Both the position numbers and the translations under genes were made by a program. A model generated the notes under the pieces. It searched no databases and was not told the origin of the DNA. It saw only the letters and a list, made by a program, of their open reading frames with translations. Source: SMWN01 sp965221455 (GTDB taxonomy: Bacteria > Pseudomonadota > Gammaproteobacteria > Eutrophobiales > Eutrophobiaceae). Taken from it: 64,000 bases of DNA. This document shows positions 44,980-54,649 of this stretch, in pieces. How positions within the stretch are numbered: position 1 is the first letter of the stretch; every line of letters begins with the position of its first letter. Where the stretch lies: positions 1,736,001 to 1,800,000 of the forward strand of contig OZ244890.1 in the NCBI GenBank assembly GCA_965221455.1, read 5' to 3'.

Positions 44980-45435
44980 TTATTCTTTCTCCGGTTTCAA
45001 ATCTGAGACCTTAAAAAAACTCTCTTGCATATCCTGCCATATCCTAAGGTTTTTTTCGGCAATTTCATTCATGGCGGTAAGTGGATTATTTGTCATGGCA
45101 TCACGCATTTGTTTCTGTTGATCCACGAATAATGTCAGGCTTTTCTGGATGAAATCGCCCGCAATACTCTGCAAGGAATCATCGTAGAAGCGGATAATTT
45201 GCGATAAAGCTGATGTTGAAAAGAATGGTTCGCTACCATGCTCTTGCTCTGAAATGATTTGTAGCAATATGCCTCGAGTCAGATCTTCTCCTGTCCTAAC
45301 ATCCTTGACACAGAAATCAACATTATCAATCACCAGTTGTTTGACATTCTCAAGTGTAATGTATTTGCTAAGCTCTGTATCGTACAAACGACGATTAGGA
45401 TATTTCTTGATGATACGTGTGTCTGTATTACTCAT
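44980..45435 (-). CDS. phaR: Polyhydroxyalkanoate synthesis repressor PhaR
   Basis: PhaR is a DNA-binding repressor that also binds PHA granules and controls phasin and synthesis genes. The 151-residue protein has the accumulation-regulator N-terminal domain (RIIKKYPNRRLYDTELSKYI, TLENVKQLVIDNVDFCVKD) and the repeat-type C-terminal region (FFSTSALSQIIRFYDDSLQS). The last ~50 codons are duplicated at 41733-41883. It follows phaA by 120 bases on the same strand, and together they imply a PHB cycle; the synthase gene is not in the window. Confidence 0.92.
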   Translation of the reverse strand: MSNTDTRIIKKYPNRRLYDTELSKYITLENVKQLVIDNVDFCVKDVRTGEDLTRGILLQIISEQEHGSEPFFSTSALSQIIRFYDDSLQSIAGDFIQKSLTLFVDQQKQMRDAMTNNPLTAMNEIAEKNLRIWQDMQESFFKVSDLKPEKE

Positions 45436-45555
45436 ATTCGCCGACCAGTTATTATTAAACTTGTTTATTGAAGCAATCGTAATCTTGTTGCAGATAATAT
45501 CCTGAAACAGGTTGAATAATTACATTACGCCTGGTTTGCCATTTTCCACTTAACT

Positions 45556-46749
45556 CTAAAACCATTCCTGTCTCTCCACTGCCAATGCAACACCCTGACC
45601 ACCACCGATACACAGTGTGGCTAAACCTTTCCTGGCATTACTACGTTTCATTTCATGCAGAAGGGTGACGAGTACACGGCAACCAGAAGCACCAATGGGG
45701 TGACCCAGAGCAATAGCACCGCCGTTGACATTTACTTTGGATGGATCCCAACCGATACCTCGATTGACTGAAATCGCTTGAGCGGCAAACGCTTCGTTGG
45801 CTTCTATTAGATCGACCTCTTCATGCGTCCAGCCAGCTTTTTCCAGACATTTTTGTGATGCTGGAATTGGTCCGGTCCCCATAATGGCAGCGCTGACGCC
45901 GGCGCTTGAGTAAGCTGCAATAGTAACCATTGGTTTGATATTCAATTCTTTTGCTTTGTTTTGCGACATGATCACCACCGCAGCCGCGCCATCATTCAAA
46001 CCCGAGGCATTGGCGGCAGTGACAGTCCCTTCTTTGTCGAAAGCAGGACGTATCGATCCCAGAGTTTCTACAGTAACACCAGCGCGAGGGAATTCATCTT
46101 TATTAAAAATGGTTGAGTCACCTTTACGTTGAGGGATGGTGACGGGAATAATTTCGTCATCAAATTTACCTGCTGCTTGGGCGGCTTCAGTTTTTTGCTG
46201 GCTCGCTGCAGCGAATTCATCCTGCTCTTGACGAGAAATATCAAATTCTCTGGCAATATTCTCCGCTGTAATACCCATGTGACAATCGTTGAATGCACAC
46301 CAGAGTCCATCAACGATCATGGAGTCTTGTAATTTCCAATCACCCATTTTTTGACCACTGCGGGATCCAGGCAGGACATGTGGTGACAGGCTCATATTTT
46401 CCTGGCCGCCGGCAACAATGATGTCTGCGTCGCCACACATAATCGCTTGAGTGGCTAAATGAACTGCTTTCAGACCACTGCCACAGACTTTATTGATGGT
46501 CATGCTTGGAGTGGTTTCAGGTATTCCCGCTGAGATGGCGGCCTGTCTTGCTGGATTTTGTCCGGTACCAGCTGTTAATACGTGACCGAGAATAACTTCA
46601 TCCACTTGTTCAGGTTTAAGTCCAGCTTGTTCCAGTACGCCGGAGATAACGGTAGCACCTAGTGTGTAGGCGGGTACAGTCGACAATGATCCGCCAAGCG
46701 TGCCGATTGCAGTTCGACCTGCGGCGGCAATAACCACTTTCACTGACAT
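45556..46749 (-). CDS. phaA: Acetyl-CoA C-acetyltransferase (thiolase)
   Basis: This condenses two acetyl-CoA to acetoacetyl-CoA, the first step of polyhydroxybutyrate synthesis, or degrades acetoacetyl-CoA. The 397-residue thiolase has the acyl-accepting Cys in MTINKVCGSGLKAVHLA (about 90), NEAFAAQ, the His of GGAIALGHPIGASGCR and the second Cys in ATLCIGGGQG. Neighbouring phaR supports the biosynthetic reading, but atoB-like catabolism is possible. Start ATG 46749. Confidence 0.95.
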   Translation of the reverse strand: MSVKVVIAAAGRTAIGTLGGSLSTVPAYTLGATVISGVLEQAGLKPEQVDEVILGHVLTAGTGQNPARQAAISAGIPETTPSMTINKVCGSGLKAVHLATQAIMCGDADIIVAGGQENMSLSPHVLPGSRSGQKMGDWKLQDSMIVDGLWCAFNDCHMGITAENIAREFDISRQEQDEFAAASQQKTEAAQAAGKFDDEIIPVTIPQRKGDSTIFNKDEFPRAGVTVETLGSIRPAFDKEGTVTAANASGLNDGAAAVVIMSQNKAKELNIKPMVTIAAYSSAGVSAAIMGTGPIPASQKCLEKAGWTHEEVDLIEANEAFAAQAISVNRGIGWDPSKVNVNGGAIALGHPIGASGCRVLVTLLHEMKRSNARKGLATLCIGGGQGVALAVERQEWF

Positions 46750-47262
46750 GATTCTCTTTCCTCAAATTGTAATGCAGCACTTTGCGTTAATAGAACGATG
46801 AGTTTCGTATCGAGTTACTAATGCTTCGGTGCACACTTATGGTAGGCAATGGCACGTCCGAATTTACTCGTATCTCATCCAAGCCTGGTTCGAAACCGCG
46901 ATTAAATCAGGAGATCAATTTACGCGCTTAAGCGCATTCATTCAACTTATCTGTGTTTATGCGCCGTTTTTCATCCTATTTGCCAGTAATATAATGCAGC
47001 CGGACGTGGGCTAACATCAGGGTGTCGTTTCCATTCGGGGAAAAATCTTCACCAAAGCAGGTGTGCCAGTTCTCTTCATGTACAGGAGGAAACTCGCCTG
47101 ACGGAAAAACTACTGTAATTTCCCGCAGCCTGATTTCCGCAATATGAGAAATTAAAACGACTTGGTTATGTTAAGCCAGGGTTCTATTCTCGGTTTAAGT
47201 CGGCATCGTTATGCTTGGGCGCAGGAGTTATTTGTCGTAGTGGTGGGTTGGCAGTATCAAGA
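46750..47262. other. Intergenic stretch between phaA and lpdA, nothing identified
   Basis: These 513 bases hold only short frames without ribosome sites or recognisable products. It presumably includes the phaA promoter on the minus strand and the end of the lpdA transcript. I see no RNA gene, no clear terminator and no repeat shared with the rest of the window. Confidence 0.5.
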
Positions 47263-48708
47263 CTAAATGTGGAGTGAGCGATTATCCACATTAAGCGCAG
47301 CCTCATGTATGGCTTCTGAAAGAGAGGGATGTCCATGAATAGTCCGGGCAATATCCTCGCTACTGGCATCAAATTCCATGGCTAGTACTGCTTCGGAGAT
47401 GAGTTCTGAGGCACTGGGTCCGAGTATGTGAACGCCGAGGATTCTATCGGTCTTGCTATCAGTCAATATTTTGACCAGGCCAGTCGATTCGCCTGCAGCT
47501 CTTGCGCGACTATTGGCGGCAAAAGGAAATGTCCCAATGTTATAATCCGCCCCACGCTCCCGCAACGTTTGTTCTGTCATTCCGACCCAGGCGATTTCAG
47601 GCCATGTGTAAATGACCCATGGAATCGTATCGTGATTGATATGGCCGGGGTGCCCGGCGATTTTTTCAGCAACCGCTACACCCTCCTCCGACGCTTTGTG
47701 GGCAAGCATAGGCCCCCGAACAACATCACCGATGGCATAAACACCTGGCAAGTTCGTTTGGCAGTTTTCATCAACCCTGATAAAGCCTCTCGCATCAAGC
47801 TCTAATCCAGCGGTTTCAGCACCAAGACCTTCTGTATTAGGTGTGCGACCGACTGCGACAATTAATTTATCGACGCTTATTTGCTGTTTTTCGCCTTCAG
47901 CATCTTCATAAATGACAATGACTTCCTGGTTGTTTGAGCCTGTACCAGTGACCCTTGCGCCGAGTCTGATATCTAATCCTTGTTTGCCGAGAATTTTATG
48001 GGCTTCACCAGAGAGTTGAGCATCAACGGGTTCGAGAAATGAGTTCAGTGCTTCAAGAATAATTACTTCAGAACCTAATCGACTCCATACACTGCCTAAT
48101 TCAAGACCAATGACTCCCGCACCAATGATGCCCAATCTTCTAGGTGTTTCATCAAACGCAAGTGCGCCAGTGGAGTCCACGATTTTATCATTATCGACTT
48201 TTGCAGGTGGGATTGTTGTAGGTACAGATCCTGTTGCAATAATAACGTGCTTGGCTGAAGCAACGATTGTCTGTATTTCTTCTCCGTTTGCCGGGGGTGA
48301 TATTTCGATTTGGTAGTGCCCGGATTCATTTTGAGATGTGATACGCCCATGACCATGTAACAAGTCGATATTATTCTTTTTCAGTAAACCATTAATCCCT
48401 TGTGTCAGTGTCTGCACTATCTTGTCTTTTCGTGCGATCATTTTGGCCACATTTACGTTGGCGCCGGAAACATTAATACCATGAGCCTCGGCGTTATGCT
48501 TAATATATGAAAAATGGTGCGAAGACTCCAACAGCGCCTTGGACGGAATACATCCGACATTAAGACAGGTACCTCCCAATGCCGGGCTGCCGTCTTTTCC
48601 ACTCCAACTTTCTACACAGGCAGTGGAAAGTCCTAACTGAGCGCAGCGAACGGCGGCGAGATAGCCTCCAGGTCCAGCACCAATCACGATAACGTTATAA
48701 TCTTTCAT
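47263..48708 (-). CDS. lpdA: Dihydrolipoamide dehydrogenase (E3)
   Basis: E3 reoxidises dihydrolipoyl groups of 2-oxo acid dehydrogenases using NAD+. The 481-residue flavoprotein has the FAD motif VIVIGAGPGGYLAA, the redox disulfide in GGTCLNVGCIPSKALLES, the NAD motif LGIIGAGVIGLELGSVWSRL, VYAIGDVVRGPMLAHKASEE, and the catalytic His-Glu pair in IHGHPSLSEAIHEA near the C-terminus. It follows sucB by 37 bases on the minus strand, so it serves the 2-oxoglutarate dehydrogenase encoded with it. Confidence 0.97.
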   Translation of the reverse strand: MKDYNVIVIGAGPGGYLAAVRCAQLGLSTACVESWSGKDGSPALGGTCLNVGCIPSKALLESSHHFSYIKHNAEAHGINVSGANVNVAKMIARKDKIVQTLTQGINGLLKKNNIDLLHGHGRITSQNESGHYQIEISPPANGEEIQTIVASAKHVIIATGSVPTTIPPAKVDNDKIVDSTGALAFDETPRRLGIIGAGVIGLELGSVWSRLGSEVIILEALNSFLEPVDAQLSGEAHKILGKQGLDIRLGARVTGTGSNNQEVIVIYEDAEGEKQQISVDKLIVAVGRTPNTEGLGAETAGLELDARGFIRVDENCQTNLPGVYAIGDVVRGPMLAHKASEEGVAVAEKIAGHPGHINHDTIPWVIYTWPEIAWVGMTEQTLRERGADYNIGTFPFAANSRARAAGESTGLVKILTDSKTDRILGVHILGPSASELISEAVLAMEFDASSEDIARTIHGHPSLSEAIHEAALNVDNRSLHI

Positions 48709-48745
48709 TTACTTGTTTGTGTACCATCGGTTTGTATCTATTGTC

Positions 48746-50068
48746 CTATATTTGCAGTAGCAGTCTTGTAGGGTCTTCTATTTGTTCTTTAATGGACACC
48801 ATGAATTGCACAGCCTCACGTCCATCAATAATTCGATGGTCGTAAGACAATGCCAAATACATCATCGGCCTGATCATAACTTGCCCGTCCTCTGCAACCG
48901 GACGCTCCTGGATTTTATGCATGCCAAGAATGGCACTTTGAGGCGGATTAATGATGGGCGTTGAAAGTAGTGAGCCGAAGACTCCGCCGTTGGTAAGGGT
49001 AAAAGTACCGCCCGTCAGTTCTTCAATGGTGAGTTTTCTTTCCCCCGCTTTTTTCGCCAATTCTGTAATCCTGGATTCTATCCCGGCAAATGAAAGTGTA
49101 TCCGCATCTCTCAACACCGGGACAACCAGTCCGCGTTTTGAGCTAACCGCGATGCCGATATCAAAATATCCCCGATAAATAATATCTTCTCCATCGACCG
49201 AGGCATTGATGACAGGGAATTTCTTTAACGCCTCAACAGCAGCCTTGGTAAAAAAAGACATGAAACCTAGTTTACTTTCATGGGTTTCTTCAAATTCTTT
49301 TTTATAACGTTGACGTAAATCCATGACCGCTTGCATATTAACTTCATTGAATGTCGTCAGCAGTGCATTGTTATGTTGTGCAGAAAGTAATCGTTCTGCA
49401 GCCCGTTTGCGTAGTCGAGTCATGGCGACGCGTTCTTCAGGACGTTGTTCCGCACTCATTTTTTTGACTGGCGGTGCTGTTCCTGTTTTTGATGGCTCTT
49501 TTGCTGCAACAGTTTTTGACTCAGCAGTTGATTTAACCGATGTATTGTCACTAATTGCATCAGCCAAATGATCCAGCACATCTTCTTTTGTAATTCTGTT
49601 CGGATCTTTGTGGATATCGATATCCGATGTTTCCAGATCGTTTTCGGCTAATAAATTTCTGACCGCAGGACTTAGTTTCGGTGCTGCTTCTTCAATTGTT
49701 GTGAAGACTGGCTGTTTTATGGTTGCAGGCCGGGGCGTAGCGTCAGATCCGGATTCCAGGAGTGTTTGTTGTTGCGGTGCGGCCTCTGCAGTTGCAGTCA
49801 TCGGTGTAGTCTCTTCGGTCGGTGCTTTTTTCTCTGCATCAATGATGGCAATAATTTCATCGCTTTCAACGCTATCGCCATCCTGTTTGAGTATTTCGAT
49901 CAAAACACCCTCATTTGGAGCAGCAACTTCCAGCGTGACTTTGTCTGTCTCAATATCAATCAAGTTATCACCGAGCTTGACGAAATCACCCACTTTTTTG
50001 TGCCAGCTAAGCAAGTTTGCCTCGGCAACAGATTCAGCAAGAACAGGGACCTTTATTTTAACAGTCAC
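48746..50068 (-). CDS. sucB: Dihydrolipoyl succinyltransferase, E2 of 2-oxoglutarate dehydrogenase
   Basis: E2 transfers succinyl from lipoyl to CoA. The 440-residue protein has a lipoyl domain with DNLIDIETDKVTLEVAAPNE (lipoylated Lys ~43), a Thr/Ala-rich linker, a peripheral subunit-binding domain (LSPAVRNLLAENDLETSDID) and a catalytic domain ending with LSYDHRIIDGREAVQFMVSI. The start is GTG 50068 with AAGGAGA ahead. It sits between sucA and lpdA, separated from sucA by 58 bases. Confidence 0.97.
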   Translation of the reverse strand: MTVKIKVPVLAESVAEANLLSWHKKVGDFVKLGDNLIDIETDKVTLEVAAPNEGVLIEILKQDGDSVESDEIIAIIDAEKKAPTEETTPMTATAEAAPQQQTLLESGSDATPRPATIKQPVFTTIEEAAPKLSPAVRNLLAENDLETSDIDIHKDPNRITKEDVLDHLADAISDNTSVKSTAESKTVAAKEPSKTGTAPPVKKMSAEQRPEERVAMTRLRKRAAERLLSAQHNNALLTTFNEVNMQAVMDLRQRYKKEFEETHESKLGFMSFFTKAAVEALKKFPVINASVDGEDIIYRGYFDIGIAVSSKRGLVVPVLRDADTLSFAGIESRITELAKKAGERKLTIEELTGGTFTLTNGGVFGSLLSTPIINPPQSAILGMHKIQERPVAEDGQVMIRPMMYLALSYDHRIIDGREAVQFMVSIKEQIEDPTRLLLQI

Positions 50069-50126
50069 ATTTTTCTCCTTGATTTATGATATTTCAAATT
50101 ATACACCTGCAAACAGGCGAGGCTGA

Positions 50127-52976
50127 TCAAACAGGTGTACTGTCGCGCTTGTGTGTGACTTGAATTTTATCTAATTGTAGCGCATCAGCCACTAACTGTT
50201 TTTGTTGTTCGAGGTGTTTAGACATGTAACCTACGGCAGGAGATGCTGAATAAAAGCGTCCTGCATAACCTAGCGTGTGCTGATCACCGATGCACCCGAT
50301 TAATGTACCGCGTGATTGCAGATAAAACCAACTGCCCTGATTTTTAGGTTCTTCCTGAACCCAAACGATTTCTTTAAGATTCGGGTAACCATCAATGATA
50401 TGTATGACCTCGTTTTTCGGAAAGGGAAATAATTGTTCTATGCGAGCGATGGCAATATCCTCTATCTGCCTGTTTCGGCGTTCTTCGAGCAAATCGTAAT
50501 ACACCTTGCCTGCGCAAAATAGCAGGCGGGTAACCATCTCAGGATTTATATCATCTATCTCACCAATAACCGTCCGGAATTTACCATGTGTCAATTCCTG
50601 CATGGGCGATGCAGAAAGAGGTCGGCGCAATAAACTTTTCGGGGTCATTACAATCAGCGGTTTTCTGTAAGGTCGCAATATTTGACGTCTTATCATATGG
50701 AACATTTGTGCAGCGGTACTGGGAATACAGACTTGCATATTTTCTGCAGCACAGAGTTGGAGATAACGTTCTGGTCTTGCTGAAGAATGTTCAGGTCCCT
50801 GTCCATCATAGCCATGCGGCAGAAAAACAACGAGGCCACAATACCGTCCCCATTTGGCCTCACAAGAGCTGATAAATTGATCGAAGACCACTTGCGCACC
50901 ATTGGCAAAATCACCGAATTGAGCCTCCCAGATGACTAATGCGTTAGGCTCCGCGCAACTGTAACCATAATCGAATGCCAGCACGGCTTCTTCTGAAAGT
51001 GTCGAATTAATCACTAAAAAGTCAGCCTGACTCTCATCAAGATGCTGAAGCGGTAACCAGGTTTCTCCGTCTTCCTGATTATGGATGACCGCATGGCGAT
51101 GGAAAAAAGTTCCTCTACAACTATCCTGCCCCGAAATTCTTACCGGATGTCCTGCTTTGAGCAGACTTGCATAGGCCAAGTTTTCAGCAAACCCCCAGTC
51201 TATCGGAAGTTCACCGTTCCCCATTTTAATCCTGTTATCAATTATCTTTTCGACACTTCTATGCAATTTAAAATGTTCAGGGATGCTGGTAATTCTTTTG
51301 GTCAGTTGTTTGATAGTATCGCCATCAAGCGAAGTAACAACTGGCGCATTCCAGGTAGTGCCTATGTAAGGTGAATAATCGATATGAAATTTGGTATCGA
51401 TATTACTTGCGTGTTTACCGGATACTCTTTTATTGGTATCAAGAGAAGCGATGTAGTTATTAACGATTTGATCAATTTCCTCATCAGTAATGTGCTTTTC
51501 ATTGATAAGTCGCTCTGTGTAGATGTGTCTTACTCCCGGGTGTTGAGCGATACGTTGATACATGATCGGTTGCGTCGCTGCAGGCTCGTCCGTTTCACTA
51601 TGACCATGTTTACGGAAACAGATCATGTCGATAATGACATCTCTGTTGAATTTCATTCTGAAATCCAGAGCCTGCTGTGCGGCAAATGTTACAGCTTCAG
51701 GATCGTCACCATTGACATGAAAAATGGGAGCCTGCACCATTTTTGCGACATCAGTGCAATAGAGCGTTGATCTGGAATCAAGTGGATCGCTGGTGGTGAA
51801 TCCGATTTGATTATTAATGATGATGTGGATAGTACCGCCTGTCGAGTAGCCACGAGTTTGTGACAGATTAAAAGTTTCCATGACCACGCCCTGACCTGCG
51901 AATGCAGCATCACCATGGATCAGGACAGGCAGCACCTTATTTCTGGTGTGGTCCCTTCTTCTTTCCTGACGTGCTCGAACAGAACCTTCTACAACAGGCG
52001 CCACAATTTCAAGATGTGATGGGTTGAATGCCAGTGTCAGGTGGATAGTACCTCCGGGTGTTTCAATATCTGAAGAGTAGCCAAGATGATACTTAACATC
52101 CCCTGAACCTGAATTTTGAATATTCTTGCCCTCAAACTCGTCAAACAACTCTGCGGGATTCTTGCCGATAGTGTTAACCAAAACATTCAGGCGTCCTCGA
52201 TGCGCCATGCCGATGGCCATTTCTTTGGTACCGGCACTACCACTCGACTGAACCAGGATATCTAAAAGGGGAGCAAGACTCTCACCGCCTTCCAGCGAGA
52301 AGCGTTTTTGACCGACATATTTAGTATTCAGATATTCTTCAAGAGTATTGGCTGCAACGATGCGCTTGAGAATACGGATCTTTTGCTCTCTATTGTAATT
52401 TGGTATGGCACGACAGGATTCGAGACGTTGTTGTATCCAACGTTTTATTTCAGTCTCGTTGATGTGCATATATTCCACACCGATAGAGCGGCAATATGTG
52501 GTCTGGATAATCTCGATGATCTCTTGCAGTGGGATCTCATCCTCGGCATGCAGCGAACCCGTGTTAAAGGCGGCGGTCATGTCCGCTTTGTCCAGGCCAT
52601 GATAGGTGGGTTCCAGTTCCGGGACATCGGGTCTTTTGTATTGCCTGAGCGGATCTAGATCGGCCTGGCGATGACCGCGAAAACGATAGGCGTTAATCAG
52701 TTGGAGAACGGCCACTTGTTTTTGATGGGAAGGTGAATCTGAAGCCACACGGGTAGTTGGTGACTGTCCTTTCAGTTTTGCTGCTTGATAGTAGGTCTGT
52801 TGGATGGGTGAATGGGGCGTATCCGGTTGGTCATTCGAATCTGATGGAACCAGAGTATCAAAATAAAGTCGCCAGTCTCCACTGACATTTTTTACATCTT
52901 CGAGATAGGCCTCGTAGAGCTCTTCTATGTACCAGGCGTTGCCGCTATATAACACGGAAGATATCAACTTATTCAT
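50127..52976 (-). CDS. sucA: 2-oxoglutarate dehydrogenase E1
   Basis: The thiamine-diphosphate E1 decarboxylates 2-oxoglutarate and loads succinyl onto E2. The 949-residue protein has GNAWYIEELYEAYLEDVKNV at the N-terminus, HRGRLNVLVNTIGKNP, the ThDP region LIHGDAAFAGQGVVMETFNL then INNQIGFTTSDP, and VWCQEEP-like IVWVQEEPKNQGSW near the end. Length is slightly above E. coli SucA (933). It heads the sucA-sucB-lpdA operon and diverges from gltA. Confidence 0.97.
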   Translation of the reverse strand: MNKLISSVLYSGNAWYIEELYEAYLEDVKNVSGDWRLYFDTLVPSDSNDQPDTPHSPIQQTYYQAAKLKGQSPTTRVASDSPSHQKQVAVLQLINAYRFRGHRQADLDPLRQYKRPDVPELEPTYHGLDKADMTAAFNTGSLHAEDEIPLQEIIEIIQTTYCRSIGVEYMHINETEIKRWIQQRLESCRAIPNYNREQKIRILKRIVAANTLEEYLNTKYVGQKRFSLEGGESLAPLLDILVQSSGSAGTKEMAIGMAHRGRLNVLVNTIGKNPAELFDEFEGKNIQNSGSGDVKYHLGYSSDIETPGGTIHLTLAFNPSHLEIVAPVVEGSVRARQERRRDHTRNKVLPVLIHGDAAFAGQGVVMETFNLSQTRGYSTGGTIHIIINNQIGFTTSDPLDSRSTLYCTDVAKMVQAPIFHVNGDDPEAVTFAAQQALDFRMKFNRDVIIDMICFRKHGHSETDEPAATQPIMYQRIAQHPGVRHIYTERLINEKHITDEEIDQIVNNYIASLDTNKRVSGKHASNIDTKFHIDYSPYIGTTWNAPVVTSLDGDTIKQLTKRITSIPEHFKLHRSVEKIIDNRIKMGNGELPIDWGFAENLAYASLLKAGHPVRISGQDSCRGTFFHRHAVIHNQEDGETWLPLQHLDESQADFLVINSTLSEEAVLAFDYGYSCAEPNALVIWEAQFGDFANGAQVVFDQFISSCEAKWGRYCGLVVFLPHGYDGQGPEHSSARPERYLQLCAAENMQVCIPSTAAQMFHMIRRQILRPYRKPLIVMTPKSLLRRPLSASPMQELTHGKFRTVIGEIDDINPEMVTRLLFCAGKVYYDLLEERRNRQIEDIAIARIEQLFPFPKNEVIHIIDGYPNLKEIVWVQEEPKNQGSWFYLQSRGTLIGCIGDQHTLGYAGRFYSASPAVGYMSKHLEQQKQLVADALQLDKIQVTHKRDSTPV

Positions 52977-53298
52977 ACAGAAGGTTGCCTTCGGGATACC
53001 CGTTTTGCCATTAATTATTGGCGTGTTTTTATGTAAATTTATCGAAAACCAAACAAGCCTGAATGATAAATTATAACGCTCTGCACCTCAAACGTAAGGA
53101 TGCGGGAATATTTTAAAATTATCTTTATAAAAAATGGACAAGTTCTTAAGAAACAAGGTTTTTATCAGATTTGCATGTTCATTCTTGCTAATTAGCGTAG
53201 GATCCGCTGTTGCTGAAATGCCGCACTGAGGGGTATGCTTGCCCGAAGTTTGGAGTTAAAAAACAATAATCACTACATAGTGGTTTTAGGGGGTGTTT
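52977..53298. promoter_or_regulatory. Divergent promoter region between sucA and gltA
   Basis: This 322-base gap must contain the promoters of both the sucA operon (minus) and gltA (plus). A reasonable ribosome site, TAGGGGGTG, precedes the gltA ATG at 53299. I cannot fix the promoter boxes with confidence and see no strong operator palindrome. Divergent control would allow joint regulation of these citric acid cycle genes. Confidence 0.45.
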
Positions 53299-54591
53299 AT
53301 GTCTCACACAGTAACGATAATCGATAACAGGACCGGCAAGCAAATTGAGTGCCCGGTCCACGAAGGTACATATGGTGATCCTGTTATCGACACCAGTGCG
53401 TTGAATAAGGAACTCGGCATGTTCACCATTGATCCTGGTTATAGCATTACTGCCTCCTGTCGAAGCGCAATTACCTATCTCGATGGAGAAAATGGTGTCT
53501 TGTTACATCGCGGTTACCCCATTGATCAATTAGCAGAGAAAAGTACTTATCTGGAAGTATGTTATTTGTTGCTTTACGGGGAACTGCCGACAGTCACGGA
53601 GTTTGATAGCTTTTGCAGCGAATTGAATAAACGTAGTATGGTACATGAACATTTGGAGAAATTTTATTCAGGCTACCTTTACGATGCGCATCCAATGTCT
53701 ATGCTGATAGGTATCACAGGCGCATTATCCTCCTACTACCATGAGGCTATGGATCTGGAAGATCCAGAAGATCGTGATCTGACGGCCAAACGTATCATTG
53801 CCAAGATGCCGATTATGGCATCGCATTGTTACAAACACTCAGTGGGACACCCGTTCGTTTATTCACGAGATGATTTGGGTTATGTTGAAAATTTTCTGAA
53901 CATGATGTTTTCTGTGCCAATGCGTGATTATGAGCCATCTCCCGTGGCCGTCAGGGCGCTTGATTTGATGATGATTTTGCATGCTGATCACGAACAAAAT
54001 GCATCAACCTCAACAGTACGTTTAGCCGGTAGTGCTGAAACCAACCCATTTGCCTGTATCAGCGCAGGTATTGTGACTTTATGGGGGCGTGCTCATGGCG
54101 GCGCAAACGAGGCGGTGCTGAATATGTTGGGAGAGATTGCCGATCCCAAGAACATTCCGCAGTTTATCGCACGTGCAAAAGACAAAAAAGATTCTTTCCG
54201 CTTGATGGGTTTTGGACATCGTGTCTACAAAAACTTTGACCCAAGGGCAACCATTATCCGCAAGGCTTGCCATGATTTGCTTGAAGCTATTGATACCATG
54301 GATCAACCTTTGTTTGAGATTGCCATGGAACTGGAGGAAATTGCGCTCAAGGATGATTATTTTATTGAGCGCAAACTTTACCCTAATGTTGATTTCTACA
54401 GTGGTATTATTCTCAAGGCATTGGGCATTCCGGCAAGCATGTATACTGTAATGTTCGCTTTGTCTCGTTCAGCGGGTTGGATATCACAGTGGATGGAGAT
54501 GATGGAAGATCCGGATTTCAGGATTGGACGTCCACGCCAGCTTTATATAGGTTCAGAACAACGGGATTATGTTCCGATAGAAAAGCGCTAG
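53299..54591 (+). CDS. gltA: Citrate synthase, type I
   Basis: GltA condenses acetyl-CoA and oxaloacetate. The 430-residue protein has TIDPGYSITASCRSAITYLD, LHADHEQNASTSTVRLAGSA (catalytic His), MGFGHRVYKNFDPRATIIRK (catalytic His) and GRPRQLYIGSEQRDYVPIEK at the C-terminus, the long NADH-sensitive proteobacterial type. ATG 53299 is preferred over the frame's upstream GTG at 53293 because of the ribosome site GGGGGTG. mdh follows by 58 bases. Confidence 0.97.
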   Translation: MSHTVTIIDNRTGKQIECPVHEGTYGDPVIDTSALNKELGMFTIDPGYSITASCRSAITYLDGENGVLLHRGYPIDQLAEKSTYLEVCYLLLYGELPTVTEFDSFCSELNKRSMVHEHLEKFYSGYLYDAHPMSMLIGITGALSSYYHEAMDLEDPEDRDLTAKRIIAKMPIMASHCYKHSVGHPFVYSRDDLGYVENFLNMMFSVPMRDYEPSPVAVRALDLMMILHADHEQNASTSTVRLAGSAETNPFACISAGIVTLWGRAHGGANEAVLNMLGEIADPKNIPQFIARAKDKKDSFRLMGFGHRVYKNFDPRATIIRKACHDLLEAIDTMDQPLFEIAMELEEIALKDDYFIERKLYPNVDFYSGIILKALGIPASMYTVMFALSRSAGWISQWMEMMEDPDFRIGRPRQLYIGSEQRDYVPIEKR

Positions 54592-54649
54592 GTTTTTTAT
54601 CAATGTAAATTGGATACTACTTTAACTATTTAGAAGGAAAACAGCACAG

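Noticed and set aside
46829..47014. 61-codon frame between phaA and lpdA
   Set aside because: No ribosome site and no conserved-looking composition.
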